The position numbers were made by a program, and so were the translations under genes. A DNA stretch of 44,071 nt, taken from NCBI GenBank assembly GCA_017443065.1, contig JAFSPF010000075.1:1-44071 (forward strand), written 5' to 3'. Source of the DNA: Lachnospiraceae bacterium (lineage in GTDB: Bacteria; Bacillota; Clostridia; Lachnospirales; Lachnospiraceae). Of the stretch, positions 27,273 to 34,224 are shown in pieces; the stretch's first letter is position 1; the number at the start of each line of letters is the position of its first letter. The notes beneath the pieces are model-generated. The model was not told the origin of the DNA. It saw only the letters and a program-made list of their open reading frames with translations, and did no database searches.

Positions 27273-27291
27273 CAGGAACGGCCTTTCTTGC
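27251..27291. terminator. Shared bidirectional hairpin after the GGDEF genes
   Basis: GCAAGAAGGCCG (27251-27262) pairs with CGGCCTTTCTTGC (27279-27291), a 12-bp stem with one bulged T. It overlaps the stop codon of the second GGDEF gene and lies 35 bases beyond the flagellin-like gene converging on it. The U-run is short and inside the stem, so efficiency is uncertain. Confidence 0.6.
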
Positions 27292-27325
27292 GGTATATGG
27301 ATGCATTATGTAAGGAAAAGCTTTG

Positions 27326-28069
27326 TTACTGGAAGAGCCCCACGGTCTGCGCTCTCCGGTTCTCGATGTCCTTCTGCATCATCATCATCCGGGCGGTATC
27401 AAACATGCGGTTCTTCCGCATCTCATCCACCCGCTTCAACACACCTCCGAGGTCATCCTCCTTGAAGGACGCCACATGATTATAAGAAGAAAGCTGATTG
27501 TAGGCCGTCGCGTGATCGAGGCGGTTGGACTGCGCACCGATCGTCGCCCGCTGGCTGCTCACGGTCTTCAGGGCGTCATCCAGGATCTTTAAATTAAAGT
27601 CCTTTGTGACATCGAAGTCCTTGATGCCCAGCGCCTCCAGCGTCATGTCGCCGGTCGAGACCTGCTCCGTGGATCCCTCCGCCCCCGCGAGGATCGTCAG
27701 ATCCCCCATGGAGCCGTCGAGAAGCTTTTTCTCGTTGAAGGTCGTGTTGTTTGCAATGTCAGAGATCCCCTGCTTGAGCTGGTCGATCTCCGTCTGGATC
27801 ATCTGCCGCTCGTCATCACCGACAACGGCCGTGTTGGAAGCCTTGATTGCCAGCTCCCGCATCCGGTGCAGCTGATCGGCGATGCCGTCCATGGCACCGT
27901 CCGCGATCTTCGTCACCGAATTCGCATCCTTCAGATTCTCCGTCCCCTGGTCAATGCCGCGCGTCTGCAGCTCGGTCTTTTCGGCGATTGCTGCATCCGA
28001 GGGGTTGGAATAAATCCCGGGATAATTTGTGTAGCGGTTAAAACCGCTGATCCCTGTAATTGCGCTCAT
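27326..28069 (-). CDS. Flagellin-like protein, short
   Basis: 247 residues with both conserved ends of flagellin. N-terminal part: NPSDAAIAEKTELQTRGIDQ, NSVTKIADGAMDGIADQLHRMRELAIKASN and TTFNEKKLLDGS, the D0/D1 helices. C-terminal part: VSSQRATIGAQSNRLDHA. The variable middle is only about 45 residues. The final D0 helix is unusual: many Met and Arg (MFDTARMMMMQKDIENRRAQ), and the standard final LLQ/LLR is GLFQ. The start at 28069 (MSAITGISGF) has GGAGGG 5 bases upstream. No other flagellar gene is nearby, so it may be a filament component, a minor flagellin, or a repurposed surface protein. Confidence 0.8.
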   Translation of the reverse strand: MSAITGISGFNRYTNYPGIYSNPSDAAIAEKTELQTRGIDQGTENLKDANSVTKIADGAMDGIADQLHRMRELAIKASNTAVVGDDERQMIQTEIDQLKQGISDIANNTTFNEKKLLDGSMGDLTILAGAEGSTEQVSTGDMTLEALGIKDFDVTKDFNLKILDDALKTVSSQRATIGAQSNRLDHATAYNQLSSYNHVASFKEDDLGGVLKRVDEMRKNRMFDTARMMMMQKDIENRRAQTVGLFQ

Positions 28070-28106
28070 GGTTCCCTCCGTAAGCGTAGTTGTCTTAACT
28101 GGTACT

Positions 28107-28135
28107 ATATTATCATAGAAACTTCGCTGTGTCAA
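28107..28135 (-). promoter_or_regulatory. Vegetative promoter of the flagellin-like gene
   Basis: TTGACA (28130-28135) and TAATAT (28107-28112) with an exact 17-base spacer, a near-consensus sigma-A promoter on the minus strand. No sigma-28/SigD-like sequence is seen, which is unusual for a flagellin. Confidence 0.8.
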
Positions 28136-28176
28136 CATTTTTTCTCAATTTATGATTATTTTATCGCCGTATGATA

Positions 28177-28185
28177 TGTTATACT
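28177..28185 (+). promoter_or_regulatory. Extended -10 promoter of the barnase gene, leaderless type
   Basis: TG at 28177-28178, one base, TATACT (28180-28185), then the ATG at 28192 after six bases. No Shine-Dalgarno sequence. The box is nearly identical to that before the methyltransferase at 21461. Confidence 0.6.
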
Positions 28186-28191
28186 ATATAC

Positions 28192-28737
28192 ATGAAGAAA
28201 TCACATTTCCGTCTCATGTTTGCTTTCTTGTTGTGCCTGCTGCTCCTTGCGGGATGCACCCGTCCGGCCGGTACGGGCACATCCGCCGCAACGGCTGTTT
28301 CTTCCGCGGCAACGGCTGTCTCCGTCGCGGCCGGTGATACCGCAGCGGCCGCCGCATCCGCACAAACGCAGGCGTCGGAGCCGTCGCAGCCGGCGATTAA
28401 CGAAAACGGCAGCTACACCTCCAAGGAGGAGGTGGCGCTCTATCTGCATACCTACGGGCATCTCCCGGACAATTTCATCACCAAGGAGGAAGCGCGTGCG
28501 CTCGGCTGGGACGCCTCCGCCGGCAATCTGCACAAGGTCGCGCCGGGCAAGAGCATCGGCGGGGACCGCTTCGGCAACCGGGAGGGTCTGCTGCCCTCCA
28601 AAAGCGGGCGGCAGTATTACGAATGTGATATTGATTATTCCGGCGGGACGCGGGGCGCGAAACGCATCGTGTTCTCCGACGACGGCCTGGTGTTTTATAC
28701 GGGGGATCACTACGCCTCCTTTGAGCAGTTGTATTAG
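28192..28737 (+). CDS. Secreted lipoprotein ribonuclease, barnase family
   Basis: Guanyl-preferring RNase predicted to be exported and lipid-anchored. The 181-residue protein begins MKKSHFRLMFAFLLCLLLLAGC, a lipoprotein signal with lipobox LLAGC (Cys about 22), followed by a low-complexity Ala/Thr/Ser linker (about 23-70). The rest aligns with mature barnase: YLHTYGHLPDNFITKEEARALGW, APGKSIGGDRFGNREGLLP, YECDIDYSGGTRGAKRI and GDHYASF. All catalytic residues are present: the Lys of ITK, Glu of YEC, both Args of TRGAKR, and His of GDHY. It ends in TAG and is followed 63 bases later by its barstar. Confidence 0.92.
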   Translation: MKKSHFRLMFAFLLCLLLLAGCTRPAGTGTSAATAVSSAATAVSVAAGDTAAAAASAQTQASEPSQPAINENGSYTSKEEVALYLHTYGHLPDNFITKEEARALGWDASAGNLHKVAPGKSIGGDRFGNREGLLPSKSGRQYYECDIDYSGGTRGAKRIVFSDDGLVFYTGDHYASFEQLY

Positions 28738-28800
28738 CCGGGCGGCAGCCCTGCCCCCTGCCTGCGGGCAAGGTATTTTTATGGAAGAAAGAGGATTTGC

Positions 28801-29178
28801 ATGAGGAAAATGACGATCGATCTGCGTTATGCACAGAATAAGGAGGAGCTCCACGAGGGACTGGCCGCCACCTCCGTCTTCCCGGAGTATTACGGCCGCA
28901 ATCTCGATGCGCTCTATGACGTGCTGACGGACATCTCGGAGGATACCTGCATGCTGGTCCTGCTGCCCTCTTCCGCCGTTCTGACGGAGGAAGAGCTCGG
29001 CCTTCTTGATCCGGAAACGGAAGAGGAGGACTGGGAGGACGAGCTGCAGGAGGAAGAGGACTGGGAAGAAGAGGATTATGCCGAATGGCATGAATTTGTC
29101 GAATACACCGACCGCATGCGCGACACCTTCCTGGACGCGGAAAAGCACAATCCGCATCTTTGCATCTTCGCACCGTAA
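28801..29178 (+). CDS. Barstar-family RNase inhibitor
   Basis: Predicted cytoplasmic inhibitor that protects the cell from the preceding barnase before export. The 125 residues contain the enzyme-binding helix PEYYGRNLDALYDVLTD, with the two Asp residues that fill the barnase active site. Unlike classical barstar (about 90 residues) it has an extremely acidic insertion at about 70-95 (EEEDWEDELQEEEDWEEEDY). Ribosome binding site AGAGG lies 8 bases before the ATG. Gene order RNase-inhibitor is shared with many barnase loci, but the two here may be one mRNA that starts leaderless. Confidence 0.9.
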   Translation: MRKMTIDLRYAQNKEELHEGLAATSVFPEYYGRNLDALYDVLTDISEDTCMLVLLPSSAVLTEEELGLLDPETEEEDWEDELQEEEDWEEEDYAEWHEFVEYTDRMRDTFLDAEKHNPHLCIFAP

Positions 29179-29200
29179 TTCGCTGACAAAAAACGCGCGG

Positions 29201-29224
29201 AAAAAGGGCCCGCATGGCGGGCCC
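29201..29224 (-). terminator. Rho-independent terminator of the adhesin gene
   Basis: GGGCCCGC (29206-29213) pairs with GCGGGCCC (29217-29224) around a three-base loop. Read on the minus strand it is followed by TTTTT (29201-29205). It serves the adhesin gene that ends at 29268 and may also stop barstar transcripts coming the other way. Confidence 0.8.
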
Positions 29225-29267
29225 GTCTTCCATATTGTAAAACTGTAGGGTAGTAGGGGAAATAAAG

Positions 29268-31529
29268 TTATCGCACCTTCCTGAGCCGCATTACTCCCGC
29301 GAGGGCTCCTGCCGCGCCGACGCCCATCAGGGTCATCAGCAGTCTCACGGGCGCACCGTCTCCGGTTTCCGGTGAGTTGGCGGCGCGTGTCGCGCCCAGT
29401 ACCGTGGGTGTCGCAACAATCTGCGTATCAGCAGGTGTCCGTGTCGCGCCCAGCACCTCCGGCGTGCCCGGTGTTACGGGCGTTGTCGGCGTCGTCGGTG
29501 TTGTCGGTGTGGTCGGCGTCGGCGGCGTCGGTGTTGTCGGTGTGGTCGGCGTCGGCGGCGTCGGCGGTGTCGGCGGTGTCGGTGGTGTCGGCGGCACTAC
29601 CTTCGGATCCAGCGGAATCTTCTTGTTTGCGATCGTCAGAACCGCTTCCTGCGCCAGCACCCAGTTGCCGTTTTCGTCTTTGATCTGCAGCTTTGCAGCC
29701 ATCGTTCCGTTCTCATCCACACGTACAATCCGGAAGATGATGTCCTGATCTGTTTTCTGATATCCTTCCGGTGCCGCTTCCTCATGGAAAACATATTCCG
29801 TGTAATCGACATCATCCTTACCGTCAGCATTTCCGTCAACGAACAGTTCGTACAGACGTGCCGTCTCTTTGCTTTCCGCAACACTGGTCCATGTATGGAT
29901 CACCTGACCGTCCCTAAGAATCTGCAGTGTTGCTCCGGCAAGCGCATTGCCTTCCTCATCCGTCTTGCCGAATTCCACGGTCGTGGACGGAGACTCCGCA
30001 TCTTCCATCATAAGATGCGCCTCGGCAGCCTCCTTGTATTTGCCCTCCACCGTATCCCACACCTCTAACTTCGGTTCTGCGGTGACACGGAATTTGATTT
30101 CCTCCGCCTTTTCATAGTTTTCCGGATTCGCGATCTCACGGAAGATATATACGCCTTCATACAGTTCTGTTATCGTATGCGGCTTTGTTCCGGAAATCCA
30201 CTCCTCCACGGTTTTTTCGCCTTCCGGCGTGATCTCCAGCACCTGCACCTTTGCACCGGGCAGTTCATCGCCCTGTCCCATGATGACCTTGCTGAATTCC
30301 ACATTTTCGATAAAAGGCTTCTTTGTATTCTTCATGCGGACAACAGGTTCCGCTTCCTCTCCTGTCTGTCCAGCCGCAATGACTTGAATCTTGCCGGCCT
30401 CCGTAACCGTGAATACAATCCATTCCTCCTCCGGTGCAAGATAGTAGCGGTCCGGTGCCTGTGTTTCCACCATCCGATAGGTATAACCTGCCACCAGCTT
30501 AAAGGTACGCGCCTCTGTGCCCGAAAGCCAGGGAGCAATATATTCCGAATAAGTGCCCGTCAGCGGATCCAGGATCTCCACCTTGAGCGTTGCCCCGGGA
30601 AGCTCCTCCGTCCCGTTGGTATCCACCTTGGAGAATACGACATCCTTCTTTTCTTCCTCCGGAATCGGACGGCAGGTGATCAGGTTCTGGAAATCCTGCC
30701 TTCCGCCCTTTCCGATCGTTAAGGTGTCCTGTGACAGATATGCATGTGTCTTATAATTCGTTGCCACATCAACCGGAATATCATATTCGGTAATCAGTTT
30801 CTCGCATACCTCTTTCCGCGCTTTTTCGATCGTTCTTACCAATTCCTGATCTGCCGGAGCATCCAGCGATGCGATTGCCTCTTCCGTTCCGGTGTTTAAT
30901 ACGCCCAGCAGCAAATTGCGCTTTCGAGCGTTTTCGCCGGTATCATGTCTTCCGGGATCCGGATATCCGACTGCTGACAACAAGTAGCTGTATTGGTTTG
31001 ACCGGTTTGCCCCGCCGACCAAACCGTCCGTATAATACCAGATCGCAAGCTGTGTTGCCGCAAAATCCAGCCGCAAATCATTCAAACCCGCATCGGAAGC
31101 CGCAACAGATAACTGGCCTTCGGTATGGTGTCCGTTCAGAATAATGGATATGATTTTTCTGCGCAGTTGTTCTCCACGAATATCCTCTGCGTTCTTCTGG
31201 CGTTCCGCAATCCGTTCACCGACAACCTCATCGATGTTCTGCGAAGTAAGCAGTGTTTTTATGAACCTGAGCGGCTCTCCCGTTTCCGGATGCATTCCGG
31301 TAACTGTCGGATCTTTATCAAGGTAATTCAGACAATAAGCAATCACTTTTTGTCCGTTTTCTTCTACGTAGTAACCGAATTCCTCCGTCGCCTTCATCCC
31401 TTCGCGCTTAAATGCCTGGTATGTCTCCCCTTCCGCCTGCACCTGCGCGGACAGCACCGGCGTCAGCACAAGCATGAGCGCCAGCAGACCCGCAAGTACA
31501 TGTCTCAAACCTCTCAGACTGCTTTTCAT
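29268..31529 (-). CDS. Thioester-domain, CnaB-repeat surface adhesin with SPETG sorting signal
   Basis: A cell-wall-anchored stalk protein of 753 residues. It has a signal peptide (1-32, cut after VQA) and an N-terminal thioester domain with Cys66 in AYCLN and Gln160 in TQLAIW, the pair that forms the reactive bond. Three CnaB/SpaA-type domains follow (about 290-390, 405-495, 515-640), each starting VxFxK and having an E-containing strand such as VETQAP or REIANP, suggestive of isopeptide bonds. A Pro-Thr linker follows (about 645-685). Twice-repeated VLGATR leads to SPETG at 719-723, a hydrophobic helix and RLRKVR. CnaB3 holds an inserted loop DGNADGKDDVD that resembles a calcium-binding EF-hand loop. 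SPxTG is the motif used by clostridial class B sortases, and one is encoded divergently next door. Ribosome binding site AAGGAGG lies 11 bases upstream. Confidence 0.9.
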   Translation of the reverse strand: MKSSLRGLRHVLAGLLALMLVLTPVLSAQVQAEGETYQAFKREGMKATEEFGYYVEENGQKVIAYCLNYLDKDPTVTGMHPETGEPLRFIKTLLTSQNIDEVVGERIAERQKNAEDIRGEQLRRKIISIILNGHHTEGQLSVAASDAGLNDLRLDFAATQLAIWYYTDGLVGGANRSNQYSYLLSAVGYPDPGRHDTGENARKRNLLLGVLNTGTEEAIASLDAPADQELVRTIEKARKEVCEKLITEYDIPVDVATNYKTHAYLSQDTLTIGKGGRQDFQNLITCRPIPEEEKKDVVFSKVDTNGTEELPGATLKVEILDPLTGTYSEYIAPWLSGTEARTFKLVAGYTYRMVETQAPDRYYLAPEEEWIVFTVTEAGKIQVIAAGQTGEEAEPVVRMKNTKKPFIENVEFSKVIMGQGDELPGAKVQVLEITPEGEKTVEEWISGTKPHTITELYEGVYIFREIANPENYEKAEEIKFRVTAEPKLEVWDTVEGKYKEAAEAHLMMEDAESPSTTVEFGKTDEEGNALAGATLQILRDGQVIHTWTSVAESKETARLYELFVDGNADGKDDVDYTEYVFHEEAAPEGYQKTDQDIIFRIVRVDENGTMAAKLQIKDENGNWVLAQEAVLTIANKKIPLDPKVVPPTPPTPPTPPTPPTPTTPTTPTPPTPTTPTTPTTPTTPVTPGTPEVLGATRTPADTQIVATPTVLGATRAANSPETGDGAPVRLLMTLMGVGAAGALAGVMRLRKVR

Positions 31530-31723
31530 TTTACTGCATTCCTCCTTACAACAGCGGCAGTGACTCGTTTGGTCATTGTCGAAAACCTGCGCCGTCGCCC
31601 CGGCGGCGTACCTACCCTATTTGCTATTATCGAAATATCGATCATCCGCCTTCGTGAAGAAATATTCGATATTCCGTTAACGCCTTTGTTTATGCGCATG
31701 TGCAAATCCTTTCGCTCTGCACA
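31530..31723 (-). promoter_or_regulatory. Long, structured 5' leader of the adhesin mRNA
   Basis: From the likely transcription start near 31723 to the ATG lie about 195 bases with no gene of their own. A 7-bp hairpin (ATGTGCA/TGCACAT, 31698-31724) opens it and a GC-rich CGCCG/CGGCG hairpin lies at 31590-31608, with AT-rich self-complementary stretches between. I could not match it to a known riboswitch, including c-di-GMP-I. It may be a new cis-regulatory RNA or only a leader. Confidence 0.45.
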
Positions 31724-31729
31724 TTTAGG

Positions 31730-31759
31730 ATATTATCACAAGAATGGCATGCGTGTCAA
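31730..31759 (-). promoter_or_regulatory. Adhesin promoter
   Basis: TTGACA (31754-31759) with TAATAT (31730-31735), 18-base spacer, or GATAAT (31732-31737) with 16. Strong vegetative promoter facing leftwards. Confidence 0.75.
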
Positions 31760-31831
31760 GTACTTTTTTGAAAAAATGACATTCGCGTTATTCCGATGAT
31801 TTTCAGGCGACAAAAACGTCAAATATAGTAG

Positions 31832-31845
31832 TGACATTAGTGTCA
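31832..31845. promoter_or_regulatory. Inverted repeat TGACA-N4-TGTCA in the divergent region
   Basis: Perfect inverted repeat of five bases per arm, centred between the adhesin promoter and the sortase promoter. It could be an operator for both. The rest of the 31760-32001 stretch shows no gene; it contains the weak hairpin CGGC...GCCG near 31877-31893 and the sortase -10 box. Confidence 0.35.
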
Positions 31846-31962
31846 TGCACTTGATCTCGTACCTGTCGGCTCAAAACCGTGCCGAGTATGGCGCATTTTT
31901 GCCTGACCGCAGACAAAAAACTTTTTGCCCTCCGCCGGGGATGGCATAAGCGGCATGTTTTG

Positions 31963-31971
31963 TGATACAAT
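31963..31971 (+). promoter_or_regulatory. Extended -10 promoter of the sortase gene
   Basis: TG, one base, TACAAT (31966-31971), without a good -35. The ATG follows 30 bases later, so this transcript has a short leader, although the ribosome binding site (GGAAAG at 31982-31987) is weak and far. Confidence 0.5.
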
Positions 31972-32001
31972 GGTACGTGAACGGAAAGTAACCTTATTTT
32001 T

Positions 32002-34182
32002 ATGCAGGGGAGAACCAGAGCAAAAAAATCAAATAAAAACGTGCGTCCCGCACCGCAGGTCGACTTCACGCTTCTGACAAAGGAGCAGAAGGCGGACGCT
32101 TCGTCGCGCAAAGAACTGGATGTGTTCATTGCGAATCCCGTGCCGGAGCCCAAAAAGAAGGAGCGGATTTCCTCCGTCTTTCTGGCTGTGGATCCGGATG
32201 CCTTTGACCGCCCGCACGAGCTGCCCAGGGAGATGAAGGACGTTGTCGCGGAGCGCAACGTCGCGGCGGAGCTGGATGCGGCACAGCAGCAAATGCAGCT
32301 GGATGCGGCGCAGCGCCAGATGCGACAGGATGCGGCGCAGCGCCAGATGCGGCAGGACGCGGCACAGCGGCAGCAGATGCGGCAGGACGCGGCACAGCGG
32401 CAGCAGATGCGGCAGGACGCCGCGCAGCGGCAACAAATACAACGGCAGGCACAGCCCCCGCGGCAGGAACGGATCGAACGGGTCCCGCAGCCGGTCCCCG
32501 GCAAGGGCGCGCGGCCGCTCACGCAGGCGGAGGAGCTCATCGTGGCCGCCTGGATGCAGGAACAGGGCATGGACCCCTCCCTGCTCTCTCCGCGCTTCTC
32601 CGGGGACACACAGGTCTTCCCCGCGGTAAATCCCGACAGGGCAGGCAGAGCGGAGCGTCCCGCGGGCACGCAGGCCGAACGGACGACGGAGGCACCGCCG
32701 CAGCCCTCCCGCGGCAGATCGCGCGTATCCGACGACACGCAGGTGTTTTCTCTCGCACAGGAACGGACAGGCGCGCCGGAACAGCAACGGCTGGCCGCGC
32801 CCTCACGATATCCCGAGCGCAGGCAGCGCATCCCCACGGAGGCGGATGCCGAATGGCAGTCCCGCCGCAAAATGCGCGGCGAAACGCCGGCGCAGAAGGC
32901 CTACCGTGCCGCCATGTCCCTGCCCGGCGCGGACGAATCCCTGAAGAAAGTACAGGCGGTACCGCGTCCCGCCGCACCGCAGCCGGCGCAGGCGCAGCCC
33001 CTCCGCGCGCAGATGGCGACACAGCAGATGCCGCCCCTGCGGGCGCAGACGCAGCAGATGCCGCCCGTGCGCACGAAGGCTCCTGCCGTGAAGGATGTCA
33101 TCACACCGGAGCCGCCGCGCCCGGCCGCCACGGTCGAACCCGCGCCCGCGGAAAAGCCGCTTCTGCCGGAGGAATCCCCTCTCGCCGACCCCGCGCCCGA
33201 AGCGGTGCGCGCGGAAAAACCAAAGAAAGCAAAGCCAAAGCCGAAGCCGAAAAAACAGCAGGCATCGGATGATCATACCGTCATCACGGATCTCCAGACA
33301 GAGATCCCCGTCCGCGAGGGCATGAGCACCACGCGGCCCGAAGCCTACCGTGAGGAGCGGGAAAAGCGCAGGAAAAAAGAGGAACGCCTGACCTATATCA
33401 TCGTGGCCTGTGTGGTTCTCTTTCTTGTGGCCGGCTTCTTCCTGCTCCGGATTTACCTGAATTACCGCCGCGGCGCGGATGAGTATGCGGAGCTCAACGC
33501 AAACTATGTCGTCATGCCGGAAACGGCATCCGCGGGGGAAACGGACGCTGCCGCCGCCGAGGCGGAGGAATACCCGCGCCTGAACATTGATTTCAACTCC
33601 CTCTCCGCGCTTAACGAGGATCTCGTCGGGTGGATTTATGTCCCCGGCTGCGGCATCTCCTATCCGATCGTGCGCGGACAGGACAATGATTATTATCTCA
33701 ACCACACATTTTTGAAATCCTCTTCCTCCTCCGGCGCCATCTTCATGGATTATCAGGACGCCGCGGGCTTCATTGATTTCAACACCTTTATTTACGGTCA
33801 TAACTTGAAGGACGGCACCATGTTCACGGCGCTGGGCAATTACCGCACGGATCCGGACCTGATCCGGGAATACCCGTATTTTTATATCTACCGCAGCAAC
33901 GGCAGCATCCGGAAGTACCGCATCTGCGCCTTTTATAACGATGAGGGTTACTCGGATTCTTATTTCCGCGTGACCACGCCGGAGGACAAGGCTGCCTATA
34001 TCGCCATGATCAACACCAAATCCGTGATGACACAGGGACTGCCGCTTGCGGAGGGGGAGCATGAGGTTTCGGCACAGGATCTTCTGGTGACGCTTTCCAC
34101 CTGCCAGGACTCCGTCCGCAGCGGCCGCAGGTTCCTCGTACACGGATATCTTGTCGGAAGCTATATCGAAAACAAACGCTGA
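32002..34182 (+). CDS. Class B sortase with a 460-residue cytoplasmic extension
   Basis: Transpeptidase predicted to link SPxTG proteins, such as the adjacent adhesin, to the cell wall. The C-terminal third is a complete class B sortase domain (about 540-726): NEDLVGWIYVPGCGISYPIV, catalytic His600 in YGHNLKDGTMF, Cys701 in TLSTCQ and the active-site Arg at 709/710. A membrane segment lies at about 463-486. Everything before it, some 460 residues, is predicted to be cytoplasmic and mostly disordered, rich in Gln, Pro, Ala, Arg. It includes six tandem 9-10-residue repeats of the type QDAAQRQMR (residues 91-147), two copies of DTQVF (202-206, 245-249), a related DDHTVI (423-428), and a lysine-rich segment before the membrane. 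Ordinary sortases have only a few residues there. Start is inferred; the ribosome binding site is weak. Confidence 0.9.
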   Translation: MQGRTRAKKSNKNVRPAPQVDFTLLTKEQKADASSRKELDVFIANPVPEPKKKERISSVFLAVDPDAFDRPHELPREMKDVVAERNVAAELDAAQQQMQLDAAQRQMRQDAAQRQMRQDAAQRQQMRQDAAQRQQMRQDAAQRQQIQRQAQPPRQERIERVPQPVPGKGARPLTQAEELIVAAWMQEQGMDPSLLSPRFSGDTQVFPAVNPDRAGRAERPAGTQAERTTEAPPQPSRGRSRVSDDTQVFSLAQERTGAPEQQRLAAPSRYPERRQRIPTEADAEWQSRRKMRGETPAQKAYRAAMSLPGADESLKKVQAVPRPAAPQPAQAQPLRAQMATQQMPPLRAQTQQMPPVRTKAPAVKDVITPEPPRPAATVEPAPAEKPLLPEESPLADPAPEAVRAEKPKKAKPKPKPKKQQASDDHTVITDLQTEIPVREGMSTTRPEAYREEREKRRKKEERLTYIIVACVVLFLVAGFFLLRIYLNYRRGADEYAELNANYVVMPETASAGETDAAAAEAEEYPRLNIDFNSLSALNEDLVGWIYVPGCGISYPIVRGQDNDYYLNHTFLKSSSSSGAIFMDYQDAAGFIDFNTFIYGHNLKDGTMFTALGNYRTDPDLIREYPYFYIYRSNGSIRKYRICAFYNDEGYSDSYFRVTTPEDKAAYIAMINTKSVMTQGLPLAEGEHEVSAQDLLVTLSTCQDSVRSGRRFLVHGYLVGSYIENKR
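32272..32442 (+). repeat. Tandem coding repeat in the sortase tail
   Basis: Three 27-base units followed by three 30-base units, encoding variants of (L/Q)DAAQRQ(Q)MR. The units are nearly identical in DNA, so copy number could vary between strains by slippage. Confidence 0.8.
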
Positions 34183-34224
34183 GCGCGGGACGGCATCCCT
34201 GCGCCGCACAAAGGGAGGTCAGGC

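Noticed and set aside
29460-29600. CRISPR-like short repeats
   Set aside because: This is the coding sequence for the Pro-Thr linker of the adhesin; there are no constant repeats with unique spacers. No CRISPR array was seen anywhere in the window.
31561-31724. c-di-GMP-I (GEMM) riboswitch before the adhesin
   Set aside because: The sequence GGGTAGGTA resembles part of the motif, but the GGACGCAAAGCC and P1 features are missing. Kept only as an unassigned leader.
31803-32870. Long open frame on the minus strand opposite the sortase tail
   Set aside because: Composed of runs of Cys, Arg and Ser that mirror the Q/A-rich sortase repeats; no ribosome binding site or family similarity.
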